Of a stretch of DNA of 64,000 nt, positions 19,267-33,019 are shown in pieces; the first letter of the stretch is position 1, and each line of letters starts with the position of its first letter. A model generated the notes under the pieces. It saw only the letters and a program-made list of their open reading frames with translations, was not told where the DNA came from and ran no database searches. Both the position numbers and the translations under genes were made by a program. The stretch is from Bugula neritina (Eukaryota; Bryozoa; Gymnolaemata; Cheilostomatida; Bugulidae): positions 14,688,633-14,752,632 of the forward strand of contig OZ037769.1 of NCBI GenBank assembly GCA_964035545.1, written 5' to 3'.

Positions 19267-21034
19267 ATGTCTATCAGTGGTGAGTAAAGAGTTGCCTTCT
19301 ATAGCCTTTTGAAAAACAATTTGATTCAGTTTGAAAATCTATAAGAAAATTTTGTTTCAGTAAATTTTACAGGTTGCTTTTAGCTCACAATTTTTGCATG
19401 TATTTGTCTTTATCTCCCCATGCATTGCTTGAAATGCTGTATATATACAGCATATTTTATATTTTAGGCTTCAACAAGTTTATAGTCACTATCCTCGTGA
19501 GAATCCCGTGTAAATGTTAGGAAAGCTTTTTGTTGGAATGAGCTAAGAATGTTTTTTAAATGAGGCACAAGAGCAATTATGACTAGATGCTCTTCCTAAC
19601 ATCACCAATGGCCTTTGGCAAGGTTCGAAGCCATGACTTTGTGTTCACAAAGCACCCCCTTTAACCCCTAGACCACTGCTGTTTCCTTTTATAATTTATT
19701 TAAGTAAAGTGTAAATGTTTAATATTAATATTCTAGAGCAAGACTTTGCATCTGAGAATAAAGAGAGAGGTGAGAATCTAGAATCTCCTCCTTTAGAGTT
19801 TAAAGTTGAAGCAGATGACACAAAATATCAAAGTTGTTCACAGACGCCAGTTTCAAATAACTATGCTACATTAGATAGCAATAAAAATGTTAAAAGATGT
19901 AGTGAGTGTGGGAAAGACTTTGTTTATTCATTGTTTGACCTTGACACAGAAAATGATAGTAGAGAGCCTGAAAGGTGTGCGAAGTGTGAAGATCACTTTA
20001 GAACCTGCATGGAGCTAGACAAAAATGACTCGTACAGAAATCATTGCAAACAGGTTTCACAATCTCAGGAGTTACCTAAATACATGAGCATTAACCATGA
20101 AGAAAACTTTTATGAATTCGAAACATGTAACACCTTTTTCAAAAGCAGGGATGAACTAACTTATAGCTCTAATAAAAAGCACAACTTAGAAAAGCCATAC
20201 AAATGTAAAAAGTGTGACAAAGCATATACACAGAGAAATAATTTATCTATTCATATGAGGACACATACTGGAGAGAAACCTTACCGATGTGAGACATGTG
20301 GCAAGACTTTCACACAAAGAAGCCATCTATTGAGTCATATGAGAATTCACGGTGGAGAAAAACCATACAGGTGCAAAGTATGCGATAAAACTTTTCAACA
20401 AAGTAGTACTCTATCTCTACATATGAGGACACACAGTGAAGAGAAGCCATACAGATGTGAAGTTTGTGGTAAAACTTTTAGACAAAAAGGACAACTAATT
20501 GTTCATATGAGAACTCATACTGGAGAAAAGCCATACAGATGTGAAACTTGTGGCCAGAATTTTAGCTGCAAAGGAACTCTAACTGCTCATATGAGAATAC
20601 ACACTGGAGAAAAACCTTACAGATGTGATAGTTGCGGTAAAACCTTTAGACAAAAAGGAGATCTAAACACTCATATGAGAATACACAGTGGAGAAAAGCC
20701 TTACAAATGCAAATTTTGTGGCAAGACTTTCACACGAAATAGCAATCTATTGGTTCATATAAGAATTCACAGTAAAGAAAAATCTTACAAATGTGAAAAT
20801 TGTGGGAAGAATTTTAGCCAAAAAGCAGGTCTAATTGTTCATATGATGATACACAGTGGAGAAAAACCATACAAGTGCAAAGTATGCAAAAAGAATTTTC
20901 GACAGAATAATAATTTATCTGTCCACATGACAACTCATACTGGAGAAAGGCCATACAGATGTGAAACTTGTAGCAAGACTTTTACCAGAAAACAAAATCT
21001 AACTAACCACATGAAAATACACTTTAGAGAATAA
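19267..21034 (+). CDS. C2H2 zinc-finger protein, unit A (10 fingers)
   Basis: Two coding exons: 19267-19279 (13 nt, MSIS plus one base, donor GTGAGT) and 19737-21034, together 436 residues. This start is chosen because the same tiny exon and donor recur before all four units, and the joined frame runs MSISEQDF. The N-terminal third is acidic, with a possible Cys-rich module (CSECG, CAKC, NHC) and one degenerate finger (YEFETC). Ten tandem C2H2 fingers with TGEKPY-type linkers follow and end close to the stop. Such proteins normally bind DNA in the nucleus. No KRAB, BTB or SET domain is seen, so mode of action is unknown. Finger helix residues differ between paralogs, suggesting different targets. 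Confidence 0.85.
19476..19690 (-). mobile_element. tRNA-derived SINE, full-length copy, in the intron of zinc-finger gene 1
   Basis: On the minus strand: box A TGGTCTAGGGG, then box B GGCTTCGAACC, then a body matching the copy at 1384. It ends about 47 bp upstream of exon 2. The same head lies at the same place in units B, C and D. Confidence 0.7.
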
Positions 21035-22042
21035 TGTGAAATATGTGGCCAGATGGTCAGGGAAAGTAGAGGCAGTTCAAATTTAGCTATGTAATCATAT
21101 AAACTTGCATATATTGGAGAATTACGATTAAAACCTGAAATACGATTTAAATTTTGTTTGCAATATTATTATATAATCTGTTTTACCAATTACTTAGTCA
21201 GACAAATTGAGTAGTTTAATGTATTTGGAATCCCTTTTCAATTTTAACCACAAAATTACTTTAGCATAATAAGAAAATGTTTTGGTCAATGTATTGTGGA
21301 AAAATATCTTTAGTAATGTATTTAAATTAGTAAATTACGCTTATGTATATTTTATTTATAAATAAAAGGTACATGCATATACACATATTAAATAAGGTTT
21401 CAACATTATTACATGCATTGCATAAAAATATTACCTGAACACGAGTCTGAATAATTTTAAAATTAGGTTTAAAAACATGCATATATATAATATAAGCATG
21501 CACTCAACATGTGTGACACATTTAAAAAGTAGCCTATAACATTCTGCAAAATATAATTTGAAAGTATATTGTAGATGTTTATTTTATGTTATTAAGTGGG
21601 GAATTGAACAACGCATGCATTGAAAACATTATCATTATATGATCTTCACAGTATATTCAAATTTAATTTGTTTTAAATACAATATTTATTATAAGAGAGT
21701 GAAAGCTTGCAGTGTAATATAGAAACTTCACCAACTTAATCAAAGTCAAGATAAATCTTAAAGATAAAATATGGTACATAAAGCCATATATGATGCTCAC
21801 TTGAATGAAGTACGAACTATTAAAGTATATTTGGAACTAACAAGAATATATAGTACCACTTATTGGCATGCATAAAATATTAATCAACTTTCATATTAAA
21901 TATTAGGCAGTAAATAGAATTTAGCATTGAATACTATTTTGAATATTTTATACATGCCTGCCTATATGTGAAACACAGGTCAATTAAACTGTGAATGTGT
22001 ATACAGAGCAGGTCTTAAATAGAAGGCAACTGCATTGGAAAT

Positions 22043-22154
22043 TGTGGGAAGAGGGTAGACCGGTATAATTTCTGGTCGACAAGATGTACGACTAAGTGGT
22101 ATATATATACACTACTCTGCCAGAGGAGATACACCAGTCTGGAGTCTTCCCACA
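22043..22154. ncRNA. Conserved 112-nt hairpin, copy B
   Basis: Same length as copy A. Arms 22043-22064 and 22133-22154 still pair with one extra mismatch. The inner GTCG/CGAC and CTCT/AGAG pairings are kept although the loop between them has changed. Confidence 0.35.
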
Positions 22155-22538
22155 AAAATGAGTTGATAGAAACATGCTGATAAATTTCCTCAAATAAAAT
22201 ATAATATGGTTTTGTTATAGACCAATAAAAATAAATATCTTTTATATTACTAAAAAAAATTACATTCCTTTCTAAAGTAACAGCATATTAATATTTTTCC
22301 TCTAGCCACTTTAGTAGATTATAAGAATAATAATAGTATTAATAAAAGTTGAAAAATTGGCCAACAAAGATTAACTATATATACTGATTCAATCCATTGA
22401 TTCAAGCAAAAGAGAGGTAATTATAGCATACCTATAATATGCAGAAATTCTTTGTATATCACATGTTTGATAGAAAGCATGCATTTGCACATGTTTGCCC
22501 AGCTCAGTTTAGTTGATAACATGTAAAATCTCAGCACT

Positions 22539-22712
22539 ATGAAGAAAGTTGGAATAGCTGCTGCAGCTGGTTTAACTGTCACTGTCTTAGGGAATGCAGT
22601 CTATAAGAAATTCTCTTTAGCAATAAACTTTTCTCAGCCAATAAGATCTTTGCTACTTTTAGACAGACCATTTCTACTGGCATTCACCATCGCAGAATAT
22701 ACACATGTTATT
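22539..22712 (+). CDS. Small hydrophobic frame, copy B (uncertain)
   Basis: 58-codon counterpart of 16182-16355. Differences: Y to N, I to K, L to F, C to L, S to P and L to H. The changes put a lysine into the region after the predicted helix. Coding status unproven. Confidence 0.22.
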
Positions 22713-25343
22713 TAATGTTATGTAACTCTTTCAGTTTGTTTTATTACATAAACTTGGTGTTCCTGTAATGAAATGTTTTATAGCAGCTGTAACAGGATTG
22801 AAATTGTTACTGAGTATCTTACAGGATGTTGCTTAGACTTTTTAAACAGGGAAACTTATGATGCTGTTGTGGTCAATCAGATTCTGGAGAGCTTCGATTG
22901 ACATTCTTCAAAGATATTTTAATGTCAACATCAGCAGTTTTTCTAACTACAATGACTGCCTGCAAAATATTTAGTCATTAAAATCAATATTAAACATCAA
23001 ATGCTAGTTTTTGGTAAAGCAGGAAAAGCAAACATTATACAAACATTTATTTGTGATATTTTAGTTTTAATATACTTCATAAAATTATGATGTCATTAAT
23101 TTTTGTGCAGTCATTTTTATATTATTGAATATTCTATTTTAGTAAATCTATTATGGAATTCTATAATTTTTACAAAATAATTAATAAACTGAATTCTGGC
23201 TTAATATTCAATTGTTGAAAATAGTTAATAAGTTGAGTTAAAAGGAAATTATATTTTCTGTTGAATTATAAGCATTCAGGAAAAAATGTTTCACTTACAA
23301 GTATCTGACACAAATAAAATAAACTTATAGAAACAAATGCATTGGTATTATCTATAGTTACTTTAAAAAATAATAAACAAGATAAAAGTTGAAAACTACA
23401 GTAACATTGCATGGTCAGCAAAAAGAATAGTGTACAGTATATTGTATATATATATAAGTTGTACTAGACAATGCTGCATATAAAAGTGGACTATATTATT
23501 ATTATATTAGTAAACTAAAGTAATAATTACAGTTATCTTGTTTACATAAAGTTTGTACAAAACCCTCACTTACCAGAAGCTACACTCATGACTGAGAAGT
23601 AAAAGAAAGGGAACACAATTCATAGTTTATCATTCAAACATGTAAATCAAAAAGAATCACTGGGTGATGCGTCAGCTTGTCTCGCACAGAGAAAAATGTT
23701 ACAAAAACTCTTGCTAAAATCTGTATAAATAAAAAATTAAAATGTTTTCTTGCAACAAAAATATCAGTAAATTTTAATGCAAAGCTAATTTTAACCATGC
23801 CGATGGAAAAATGTAATTGTATATTCAACTCAAATACTTACACACTATAGCTATAACATATAACAGATGAGGATAAAAATTTATTTTATTCATTCAAGAT
23901 AATATGATAATATTATAATATACTACAAAATGTGTCAGTATATAAATTAAGTGTGAGACTTTATCGATAATAAAGTTAAAACATATATTATATACCATCT
24001 AATGTATATATGTGGATTTAATTACCATGTGCAGTATAGAAACAAACTCAGCAGAAAGTGAACCAACTCTGAGTTAACTGTCTGTATAAGATTCATGTCT
24101 GTTTTCATATCCTGCAGAGAGATTTGTGACTAAACAGTGGCTTCGAATAGTTAATATAGTGATGTCATTATTTTGTGAGAAGATTATTTAAATACCTTAA
24201 ATGCTAACAATAATTAAAAACAATGTCAGCATAAATAAATACCTAAAGTTATCTAAATATTATTATAGTGTATTATATAAAGTAATTTTAATAATCATGA
24301 ATAGTTATAGGAATTTATGTTGATAAGCTGAAAATAAAAAAAAACAGAAATTTTGTCCAAAGTCTGTCATATTATAGTATATGCATTAAGGCAATAATTA
24401 CTGCTGTTAATTTAAAAGTGTTAATCTTAATAGAGACCATTTAATTTTTAAAATAAAATTCACTTTATATATATTATATAGCAGGTTTTGCTTCTTTCAT
24501 CATGAAAATCTAATTTAATTTGAACAGCATAATATGGTTTATATACTGATTCAAAATAATGCTTATATTCTAGACATTATATATATATATATAGACCTGA
24601 AACAGCAAAAATCTAAATTGCAAAGTATGGTATGCTAATTGTTATGCTTGCATTAAAAATATTTTTTAAATTTGATACTGACTATATATCAAGGAAAAAT
24701 TCTGAAGAGAATTGTTTTGTTAATATTCAACTATATTATATACCTGAAAAATACATACCATATATTCGACTTACACTGGAAACATGAAATATACAAATAA
24801 TACTTTTTGTTCAGCTCCCATGCAGTTTCTATAATGTTAAATAAAAAGATCGAAAAAAGCTTGTATAAATGAGCATTCATTGTTCATATAGCATCATATG
24901 TTTTTAATGTGTCTACTAACTATATAATCCTTGAGCTACTGATGCTGCATGTCATTGCGTATGGAGTCTTGTACAATGAGCATATAAAATATACTGGAAT
25001 CTGTTTAAAGACTTTGACTGACAGGCTTTACCTTCACCAAACTCCAAGGAATAATTTATAAAATATGTCTATCAATTGCTGCTTCCCTAATACCTTCTCA
25101 TCCTCAAAGCTTTCAGCAACTAAATAGCAACTCTTTATTTTTTTATCATAAGCTTTAAATTTGCTAGCACCAATTCTATGGCTTTTGAAGAGCTATAATT
25201 CCCTATTTTAAGAATTTCGAGTTTTTCCAAAGCTTTAATACTCGTACTTTGAATTTAGTACTTCTGTTCATTTATAGATGTAATATTTTCTAGAGTATTT
25301 TATTATTTTATTCGGTTGAGTATAGAAATAATAAAATATCAAA

Positions 25344-27106
25344 ATGTCTATCAGTGGTGAGTATATAGAGTTGTCTTCCGTTGCTTTTTATTAAACAATT
25401 GTTAATTCTATTTATAAATGTATTTGAATATTTTGTTTTTCTAACTCACAAATTTTGCATGTATTTGTCCTTAACTTCCTATAAAAGGCATTTCTTGAAC
25501 TACTATATAGTCTTATAGACCTTGAGTTGTTAATAGAGCAACACATATAGGTATATTTTTGATAAAATATTTCAGAGCAACACTGGATGCTCTTCTTAAT
25601 ATCATGAGTTCGAACCCATGACTTTGTGTTTACAAAGCAAATGCTTTAACCCCTAGACCATGGCTGCTTCCTTTTATATTTTATCTAAGTAAATTTTAAA
25701 TTTTAAATAATAATATTCTAGGGCAAGACTTAGCATCTGAGAATAGAGAGGGAGGTGAGAATCTGGAAGCTCCTTTTTTAGAGTTTAAAGTTGAAGCAGA
25801 TGACACAAAAGAAAAAGGTTGTTCACAGACGTCAATTTCAAATAACTATCCTACAATGCAGAGCAATCAAAACTTTAAAAGATGCAGCAAATGTGGGAAC
25901 AACTTCTTTTATTCATTGCTTGGCCTTGACACACAAGGAGATAGTAAAGAGCTCAAAAGGTGTGCGAAGTGTGAAGAATACTTTAGAACATGCATGGAGC
26001 TAGAAAAGAATGACTCATACAGAAATCATTGCAAACAGGTTTCACAATCTCAGGAATTACCTCGATATATGAACATTAACCATGAAGAAAACTTTTACGA
26101 ATTTGAAACATGTAACACCTTTTTTAAAAGCAGGGATGAATTAACTTATAGCCCCATTAAAAAGCACAACTTAGAAAAGCCATACAAATGTGAAAAGTGT
26201 GACAAAGCATATACACAGAGGAGTAATTTATCTATTCATATGAGGACACATACTGGAGAGAAACCTTACAAATGTGAAACATGTGGCCAGACTTTTACCC
26301 ACAAAGGAGCTCTAATTGTTCATATGAGAATACACACTGGGGAAAAGCCTTACAAGTGCAAAATATGTGATAGGAATTTCTCACAAAAAAACAATCTATT
26401 GAGTCATTTAAAAATTCACAGTAGAGAAAAGCCTTACAGATGTGAAAGTTGTGGCAAGACTTTTAGACAAAAAGCACATTTAATTGTTCATATGAGAATT
26501 CACAGTGATGGAGAAAAACCTTACAGATGTGAGACATGTGGTCAGACTTTTACCCACAAAGGAGCTCTAAATATTCATATGAGAATACACACTGGAGAAA
26601 GACCACACAGGTGCAAAGTATGCGATAAAACCTTTCGACAAAGTAGTACTCTATCTCTACATATGAGGACACACAGTGAAGAGAAGCCATACAGATGTGA
26701 AGTTTGTGGCAAAACTTTTAAACGAAAATCACATCTAATTGTCCACATGAGAACTCATACTGGAGAAAAGCCATACAGATGTGAGACATGTGGCCAGAAT
26801 TTTAGCCACAAAGAAACTCTAGTTGCTCATATAAGAGTACACACTGGAGAAAGGCCATACAAATGCAAAATATGTGACAAGGCTTTTACACAAAGAAGCC
26901 ATCTATTGGTTCATATGAGGATTCACACTGGAGAAAAACCTTACAGGTGTGAAACTTGTGGTAAAGCTTTTAGTCACAAAGGAGATCTAATTGTTCATAT
27001 TAGAACTCACACTGGGGAAAGACCATACAGATGTGAAACTTGTAGCAAGACTTATACCAGAAAACACCATTTAACTCTTCACATGAAAGTACACTCTAGA
27101 GAATAA
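25344..27106 (+). CDS. C2H2 zinc-finger protein, unit B (11 fingers)
   Basis: Exons 25344-25356 (MSIS plus one base) and 25722-27106 give 465 residues. The joined N-terminus reads MSISGQDLASEN and continues in frame through a segment upstream of the internal ATG at 25856; that internal ATG is therefore unlikely to be the start. It shares the acidic leader, the CxxC/HC module and the degenerate finger of gene 1, then has 11 C2H2 fingers. One linker carries an extra residue (SDGEKP). Fingers 6-8 correspond to fingers 3-5 of gene 1, while others are rearranged, consistent with finger gain and loss by unequal exchange. Confidence 0.85.
25574..25678 (-). mobile_element. SINE head remnant in the intron of zinc-finger gene 2
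   Basis: tRNA-like head only (box A TGGTCTAGGGG, box B GGGTTCGAACTC), same position as in the other units. Confidence 0.6.
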
Positions 27107-27110
27107 TGTG

Positions 27111-29063
27111 AAATATATGGCCAGATGTTTAGAGATAGCAGACAGACTGTTATATAAAAGCGCAGCATGCCAAATTCAAATTATGTAAACTTGTGAACAC
27201 TTTAAGAAGCTATTAAAATTTAGCTATATAACTACATAAAATTGCATATTGAGATGAAACGACATTAAAACACGAAATATAATTAAAAACATTTGGCAAA
27301 GTTATATTTGTTTTCCCAACTGTTTAGTGAGACAAACAGAATAGTTTAATGTATTTGGAATAACTCTTAGCCCTGTAACCGCAAAATTACTTTACCACAA
27401 TTATAAGTAACTGCTTTAAGACGTTTGGTCTTAAGGCATGGGAAACTATAGTTTCAGAAATGTATCATGAATACTGAATTAGACAGTTTCTAGTTATATA
27501 TCTTAAGTGTTATTAGTAATTGTGTACTTTTTATCATTCTTATATTCAATAAATTATTAACATAATTACATGTTTTTAATGTCTAATGCGCATAATATAT
27601 ATGGCTAATTTGTGCAAAGATGTACTAATGTATTCAGATTGTATGACAAAATCGCATAATATTGCAAAAAGTAATATTACTTAATGTTTATATAATACGT
27701 TTAAAAAGCTAATATAAATATTTAAAAGCACATAGTAAAATGCTTTACATATATAATTATGTGGAGAGGTGCATTAAATAGGCTTTGAAGAGACGTCTAA
27801 AAAGCAGATTAAATGTTCAATAATATAGAGCAAAATATTATTATACTAGTGACATTTATTGCACAAATTTTCAAGAACAGTTTTAAAATTTTTTAACTGA
27901 ATACTAATATATTTGAAGTCCTTTTCATTAGCCGATTCTTATTAAAGCTAACCCTGACAAAAATATTAGGAGCAAAGCATATATGGTCACAACGAGAAGA
28001 TAACTCACTAAAATCATCGCTTGAGTTTTGTGTGATTCTCACGATTATGAGGCCAGGTCTTTAGTATGCAACTCTATTATGAAACAGTAATTAAACTGTT
28101 ATTCTCACACCTATTGTACTGAAATAAAATAAATAAATACTAAATGGGCTATATATGATTTTAAATTGATAATTTTAGTTGAAGCCTCATCTAAAACTTG
28201 TATTTATAGTCTCAACACACAAAGAAATTATTATGTTTGATAACTGATACATATAATTATATACAAAACAGTGTTCTACTTATTGATTGTTTTGACAACT
28301 TTTTGTGGACAAGTTTTTATAGTCAACTGCAAGTTAATATCATGATTGTTTTAGATCATTATTTTTACTTATTATATTAATAGATTATAATTAACTATAA
28401 GATATATTAATCGGGCACCAAGAGTTATCTATTTACAAGAGTATTTTTAGAACTTAGTTGATGTTTGAGGTAAATTCACAGCTGGGTAAGCTTTATAGAC
28501 ATCTGCCTACAAAAAGTCTTTTATGACATTGGGTTATATCAGAAATCATTCTTAAATTTTAAAGGAACTCAAGGTAAAAAAAATATAAAGGTTTGCCATT
28601 ATTGTTCTATGTATCTAGAATTTTTAAAGGTTTTATCAGAATTCCTATTGTCACTTTAAATAATAGAGAGAGATTTAATCTATAAGTTTCAGTGATGGTA
28701 AACTATAATGTATACATATACGTATATATCCACCCAGTTTTTCAAACATTAGAATAAAATTTTAAGCAACAATTTATAAGACACGTCTATTAATAATTGC
28801 TGCTTCCCCAGAACTTTCTCATTCTTAAAGCTTTCAGCAACCAAATAGTCGGTCTTCACTTTTTGTGTTTTTAGTTTTAATTTTGCTATAGTACCAATTC
28901 CATGGCTTTTTAAGCTACAATTTCCTATATTTTGAGATTTCCTAGTTTTTCCAAAGCTTTAATATACTTTTAATTTAGTACTTCTTTTTATTTATAGATG
29001 TAATATTTTCTAGAATATTTTATTATTTTATTCGGTTCAGTATAGAAATAATAAAATATAAAG
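27111..29063. repeat. 3' flank of zinc-finger gene 2, shared with units C and D
   Basis: No gene. It matches 30590-31536 and, after the 3.77-kb insertion, 35304-35990. The shared segment 'gatagcagacagactgtt' just after the coding region recurs at about 30613 and, slightly changed, near 37416. Confidence 0.6.
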
Positions 29064-30442
29064 ATGTCTACCAGTGGTGAGTAAAGAGTTGTCTTCTGCT
29101 GCTTTTTATAAAACAAATTATTTCTATTTATAAATCTATTAGAATATTTTGTTTTTCTAACTCACAAATTTTGCATGTATTTGTTTTTAACTTTCTATAT
29201 ATTATAGACAGTTAAACTACTCTATAAGTCTATAGATCATAACTGCTTAATAAAACAGCTGGTATGTAACATTTATAATATTGATTTTTTAGAGAAAGAC
29301 TGGATGCTCTTCTTAACATTACCAATAGCCTTTACTGGGGTTTGAACCCATGACTTCATGTTCACAAAGCAAACACTTTAACCCCTAGACCACAGCTGCT
29401 CTCTTATATATTTTATCTAAGTAAATTTTAAATGTTTAAAAATTAAGATCTAGAGCAAGACTTAGCATTTGAGAATAATGACAGAGGTGAGAATCTAGAA
29501 TTTTCTTTTTTAGAGTTTAATGTTGAAGCAGATGACACAAAAGAAGGTTGTTCACAGATGTCAGTTTCAAATAACTATTCTACAATGCATAGTCTTAAAA
29601 AGATTAAAATATGTAGAGAATGTGGAGAAGACTTCGTTTATTTGCTGTGTGGCCTTGACACAAAAGAAGATAGTTATAGAGAGCCCAAAATATGTGCAAA
29701 GTGTGAAGAACACTTTAGAATATGCATGGAACTAGATAAGAATGACTCATACAGAAATCATTGCAAACAGGTTTCACAATCTCAGGAGTTATCTAAATAC
29801 ATGAACATTAGCTATGAAGAAAACTTTTATGAATTTGAAACATGCAACAATCTTTTCAAAGCCAGGGACGAATTAACTTATAGCCCCATTAAAAAGCACA
29901 ACTTAGAAAAGTCATATAAATGTAAAAAGTGTGACAAAGCATATACACAGAGAAGTAGTTTGTCTATTCATATGAGAATACACAGTGGAGAGAAACCTTA
30001 CAGATGTGAAACATGTGACAAGACTTTCACACAAAGAAGCAATCTATTGAGTCATATGAGAATACACACTGGGGAAAAGCCTTACAAGTGCAAAATATGT
30101 GATAGGAATTTCTCACAAAAAAACAATCTTTTGAGTCATTTGAGAATTCACAGTAGAGAAAAGCCTTACAGATGTGAAAGTTGTGGCAAGACTTTTAGAC
30201 AAAAAGCACATTTAATTGTTCATATGAGAGTTCACAGTGGAGAAAAACCTTACAGATGTGAAACATGTGGTCAGACTTTTACCCACAAAGGAGCTCTAAA
30301 TGTTCATATGAGAATACACATTGGGGAAAGACCATACAGGTGCAAAGTATGCGATAAAACTTTTCAACAAAGTAGTACTCTATCTCTTCATATGAGGACA
30401 CACAGTGAAGAGAAGCCATATAGATGTGAAGTTTGTGGCTAA
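29064..30442 (+). CDS. C2H2 zinc-finger protein, unit C, truncated by a nonsense codon
   Basis: Exons 29064-29076 (MSTS plus one base) and 29454-30442 give 333 residues. Six complete fingers are followed by a seventh that stops after its CEVCG: the AAA lysine codon of the paralogs is TAA at 30440. Homology continues in frame to 30583, encoding the rest of finger 7 and one last finger. The product may still bind DNA with six fingers, or this may be an early pseudogene. The rest of the frame has no other break, so the stop is probably recent; sequencing error or a segregating allele is possible. Confidence 0.75.
29291..29406 (-). mobile_element. SINE head remnant in the intron of zinc-finger gene 3
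   Basis: Minus strand: box A TGGTCTAGGGG, box B GGGTTCAAACCCC. Confidence 0.6.
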
Positions 30443-33019
30443 ACTTTTAGCCACAAAGGACATCTAATTGTTCATATGAGAACTCATACTGGGGAAAAGC
30501 CATACAGATGTGAAACTTGTAGCAAGACTTATACCAGAAAACACCATCTAACTTTTCACATGAAAGTACACTCTAGAGAATAATATGAAATATATGGCTA
30601 GATGTTTAGAGATAGCAGACAGACTGTTGTATAAAAGCACAGCATGGCAAATTCAAATTATGTAAACTTGTGAACACTTTAAGAAGCTTTTCAAATTTAG
30701 CTATATAACTACATAAAATTGCATATTGAGATGAAACGACATTAAAACATGAAATATAATTAAAAACATTTAGCAAAATTATATTTGTTTTCCCAACTGT
30801 TTAGTGGGACAAACAGAGTAGTTTAATGTATTTGGAATAACTCTTAGCCCTGTAATCGCAAAATTACTTTACCACAATTATAAGGCAACTGCTTCAAGAC
30901 GTTTGGTCTTAAGGCATGGAGAACTATTTTTAGAAATGTATCATGAATACTGAGTTAGACAGTTTCTAGTTATATATATTAAGTGTTATTAGTAATTGTA
31001 TACTTTTTATCATTCTTATATTTAATAAACTTTAACATACATGTTTTTAATGTCTAATGCACAATTTATATGGCTTTGTGCAAAGATGTACGAATGTATT
31101 CAGATTGTACGATAAAGCGGCCTAATAATGCAAAAAATAGTATTACATAATGTTTATATAATATGTTTAAAAAACCAATATAAACGTATAAAAGCACTAT
31201 AGTAAAATGCTATACATATATATGTGGGGAGGTGCATTAAATAGGCTTTGAAGAGACATCTAAAAAGCAGATTAAATGTTCAATAATATTGAGCAAAATA
31301 TTATTATACTAGTGACATTTATTGCACAAATTTTCAAGAACAGTTTTAAATTTTTTTAAATGAATACTAATATATTTGAAGTCCTTTTCATTAGCCGATT
31401 CTTATTAAAGCTAACCCTGACAAAAATATTAGAAGCAAAGCATATTATATGGTCACAACGAAAAGATAACTCACTGAAATCATCACTTGAGTTTTGTGTG
31501 ATTCTCACGATTATGAGGCCAGGTCTTTAGTATGCACACAGAAAGAAGTATTAGTGCAGCGCTTGCACTAAAGTTGTTGAAAGAGCCTTTTATTGTTGGT
31601 ATAGCCTGCACCACACCTCTAATAGTTGTTAGACCTGCATTTATTTTGATGAAATTGATAATTAATCCGATTAGTGTAAGCTGAAAAACATTTTGTAGTA
31701 GCTCTGAAACCACTTAGTTGTTAAGTCAACGCTACTTTTCACAAGTATTACATAATCATCATCCCTAGGTCTGAATGAAGCTAAACAGTAGTTGATAGAA
31801 GCAGAAAGTGAGATCAATGCTACAACTACATATGTTCAAGCAAAATTTTATTTACATAAGAGTTATGGAACAATTGGCAGTTGTTCATCTAACAACATTA
31901 TTCGTTCACATGTGCACTAATGATGATCACAAACCTTTATAGAAAGCTAGGATAGAGTAGAACCCTACATTTGGGTCATTTCAATTGGTGCTTCCCAGTT
32001 AGATGCTATTTATACATTTACGTGCAATTTATTTGAATACTATTGAAATATATGTGTATTTAAATAAATTTCAGTCAATTGCTTTTTATAATTGGCACAC
32101 AAATAAATTTCTTTGCTCTGCATAAACCTATTAATTTTACATTTTCTATATTTTTTGTTTTTTGAAAAAATGTGATTATTAATGCATTTAATGCTTTTTT
32201 TCAACACAAATATGGGAAAATTTAAATATTATTGCAAATATATCCTATTAATGGTTATTTTATGTTTAGCAATTGATATGAAAGTTATATAAGGGTATAT
32301 AGGTATATAATACTTAGTACCAAAACAAAAAATACAACCTAACTGGGGAGCATATAAGTGGAATGAAACTCCTTCAACTTACTAGCTGTTTATAATTTCG
32401 AAATTTTTTTGAACCCATGACATTTTCAAATGGCTTGTTACCAGACTACTATTAAACATTGCCCCACTCCGTTCATCAAAGACTTAAGTTGAATTTATCA
32501 ACAAAAAATTTCAACTGCACATATCTCTTGCATGGGTAGTTTAGGCTTCACTAGTCAATTTCATTCATGGAAAGGAAAGCCAAATAATTTAAAATGTGTG
32601 TAAAAGAGAAATCAGGGAGATGTACCATTAAACTCCAATGTACTCAGTTATCAGCAAATGTGTTTCAAACAAGAAGCTTAAAATTAGCAATGAAACAAGC
32701 TACTGAATAGTCAATTGTGGATCAGGTGAACCACTTCAAAAGCCTTGTGTAAACTTGTGTAAACTACCTGGTGGAACAAAAGAAGATGTTGCATAACAGA
32801 GCTATAGTAAGGAAATATTTAAATTGTAATTCAAAGGCAAGAAACTGGCTTACCAAGCATCGAAAGAGCAAAACAAGGTTATTACATAACAGCACATAGT
32901 TTTCATTCACTGCTATTGACAGAAGAAATATTCTGCCGGCATAGTGAACACCAGAGGCTCAGACTAAGAGGTTGTGCTTTGAGATTCAGTGAATTTGTGC
33001 TTCCAAACAACCTCACAAT

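Larger units (their letters stand above)
15000..21330. repeat. Tandem duplication unit A (contains zinc-finger gene 1)
   Basis: Closely paralogous to unit B (about 21340-27110) over most of its length, including long non-coding stretches (for example 'aagcttgcagtgtaatatag' at about 15366 and 21703). Both units hold the 112-nt hairpin, the small MKKVG frame and a zinc-finger gene in the same order. No gene was found in 16600-19266 apart from AT-rich paralogous DNA. Confidence 0.75.
21340..27110. repeat. Tandem duplication unit B (contains zinc-finger gene 2)
   Basis: Paralogous to unit A with scattered substitutions and indels. The stretch 21035-25343 has no gene other than the small frame and hairpin listed separately. 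Confidence 0.75.

Noticed and set aside
19620-19690. Functional tRNA gene
   Set aside because: Boxes A and B are present, but no complete cloverleaf or anticodon arm forms and the segment recurs as a dispersed repeat; it is a SINE head.
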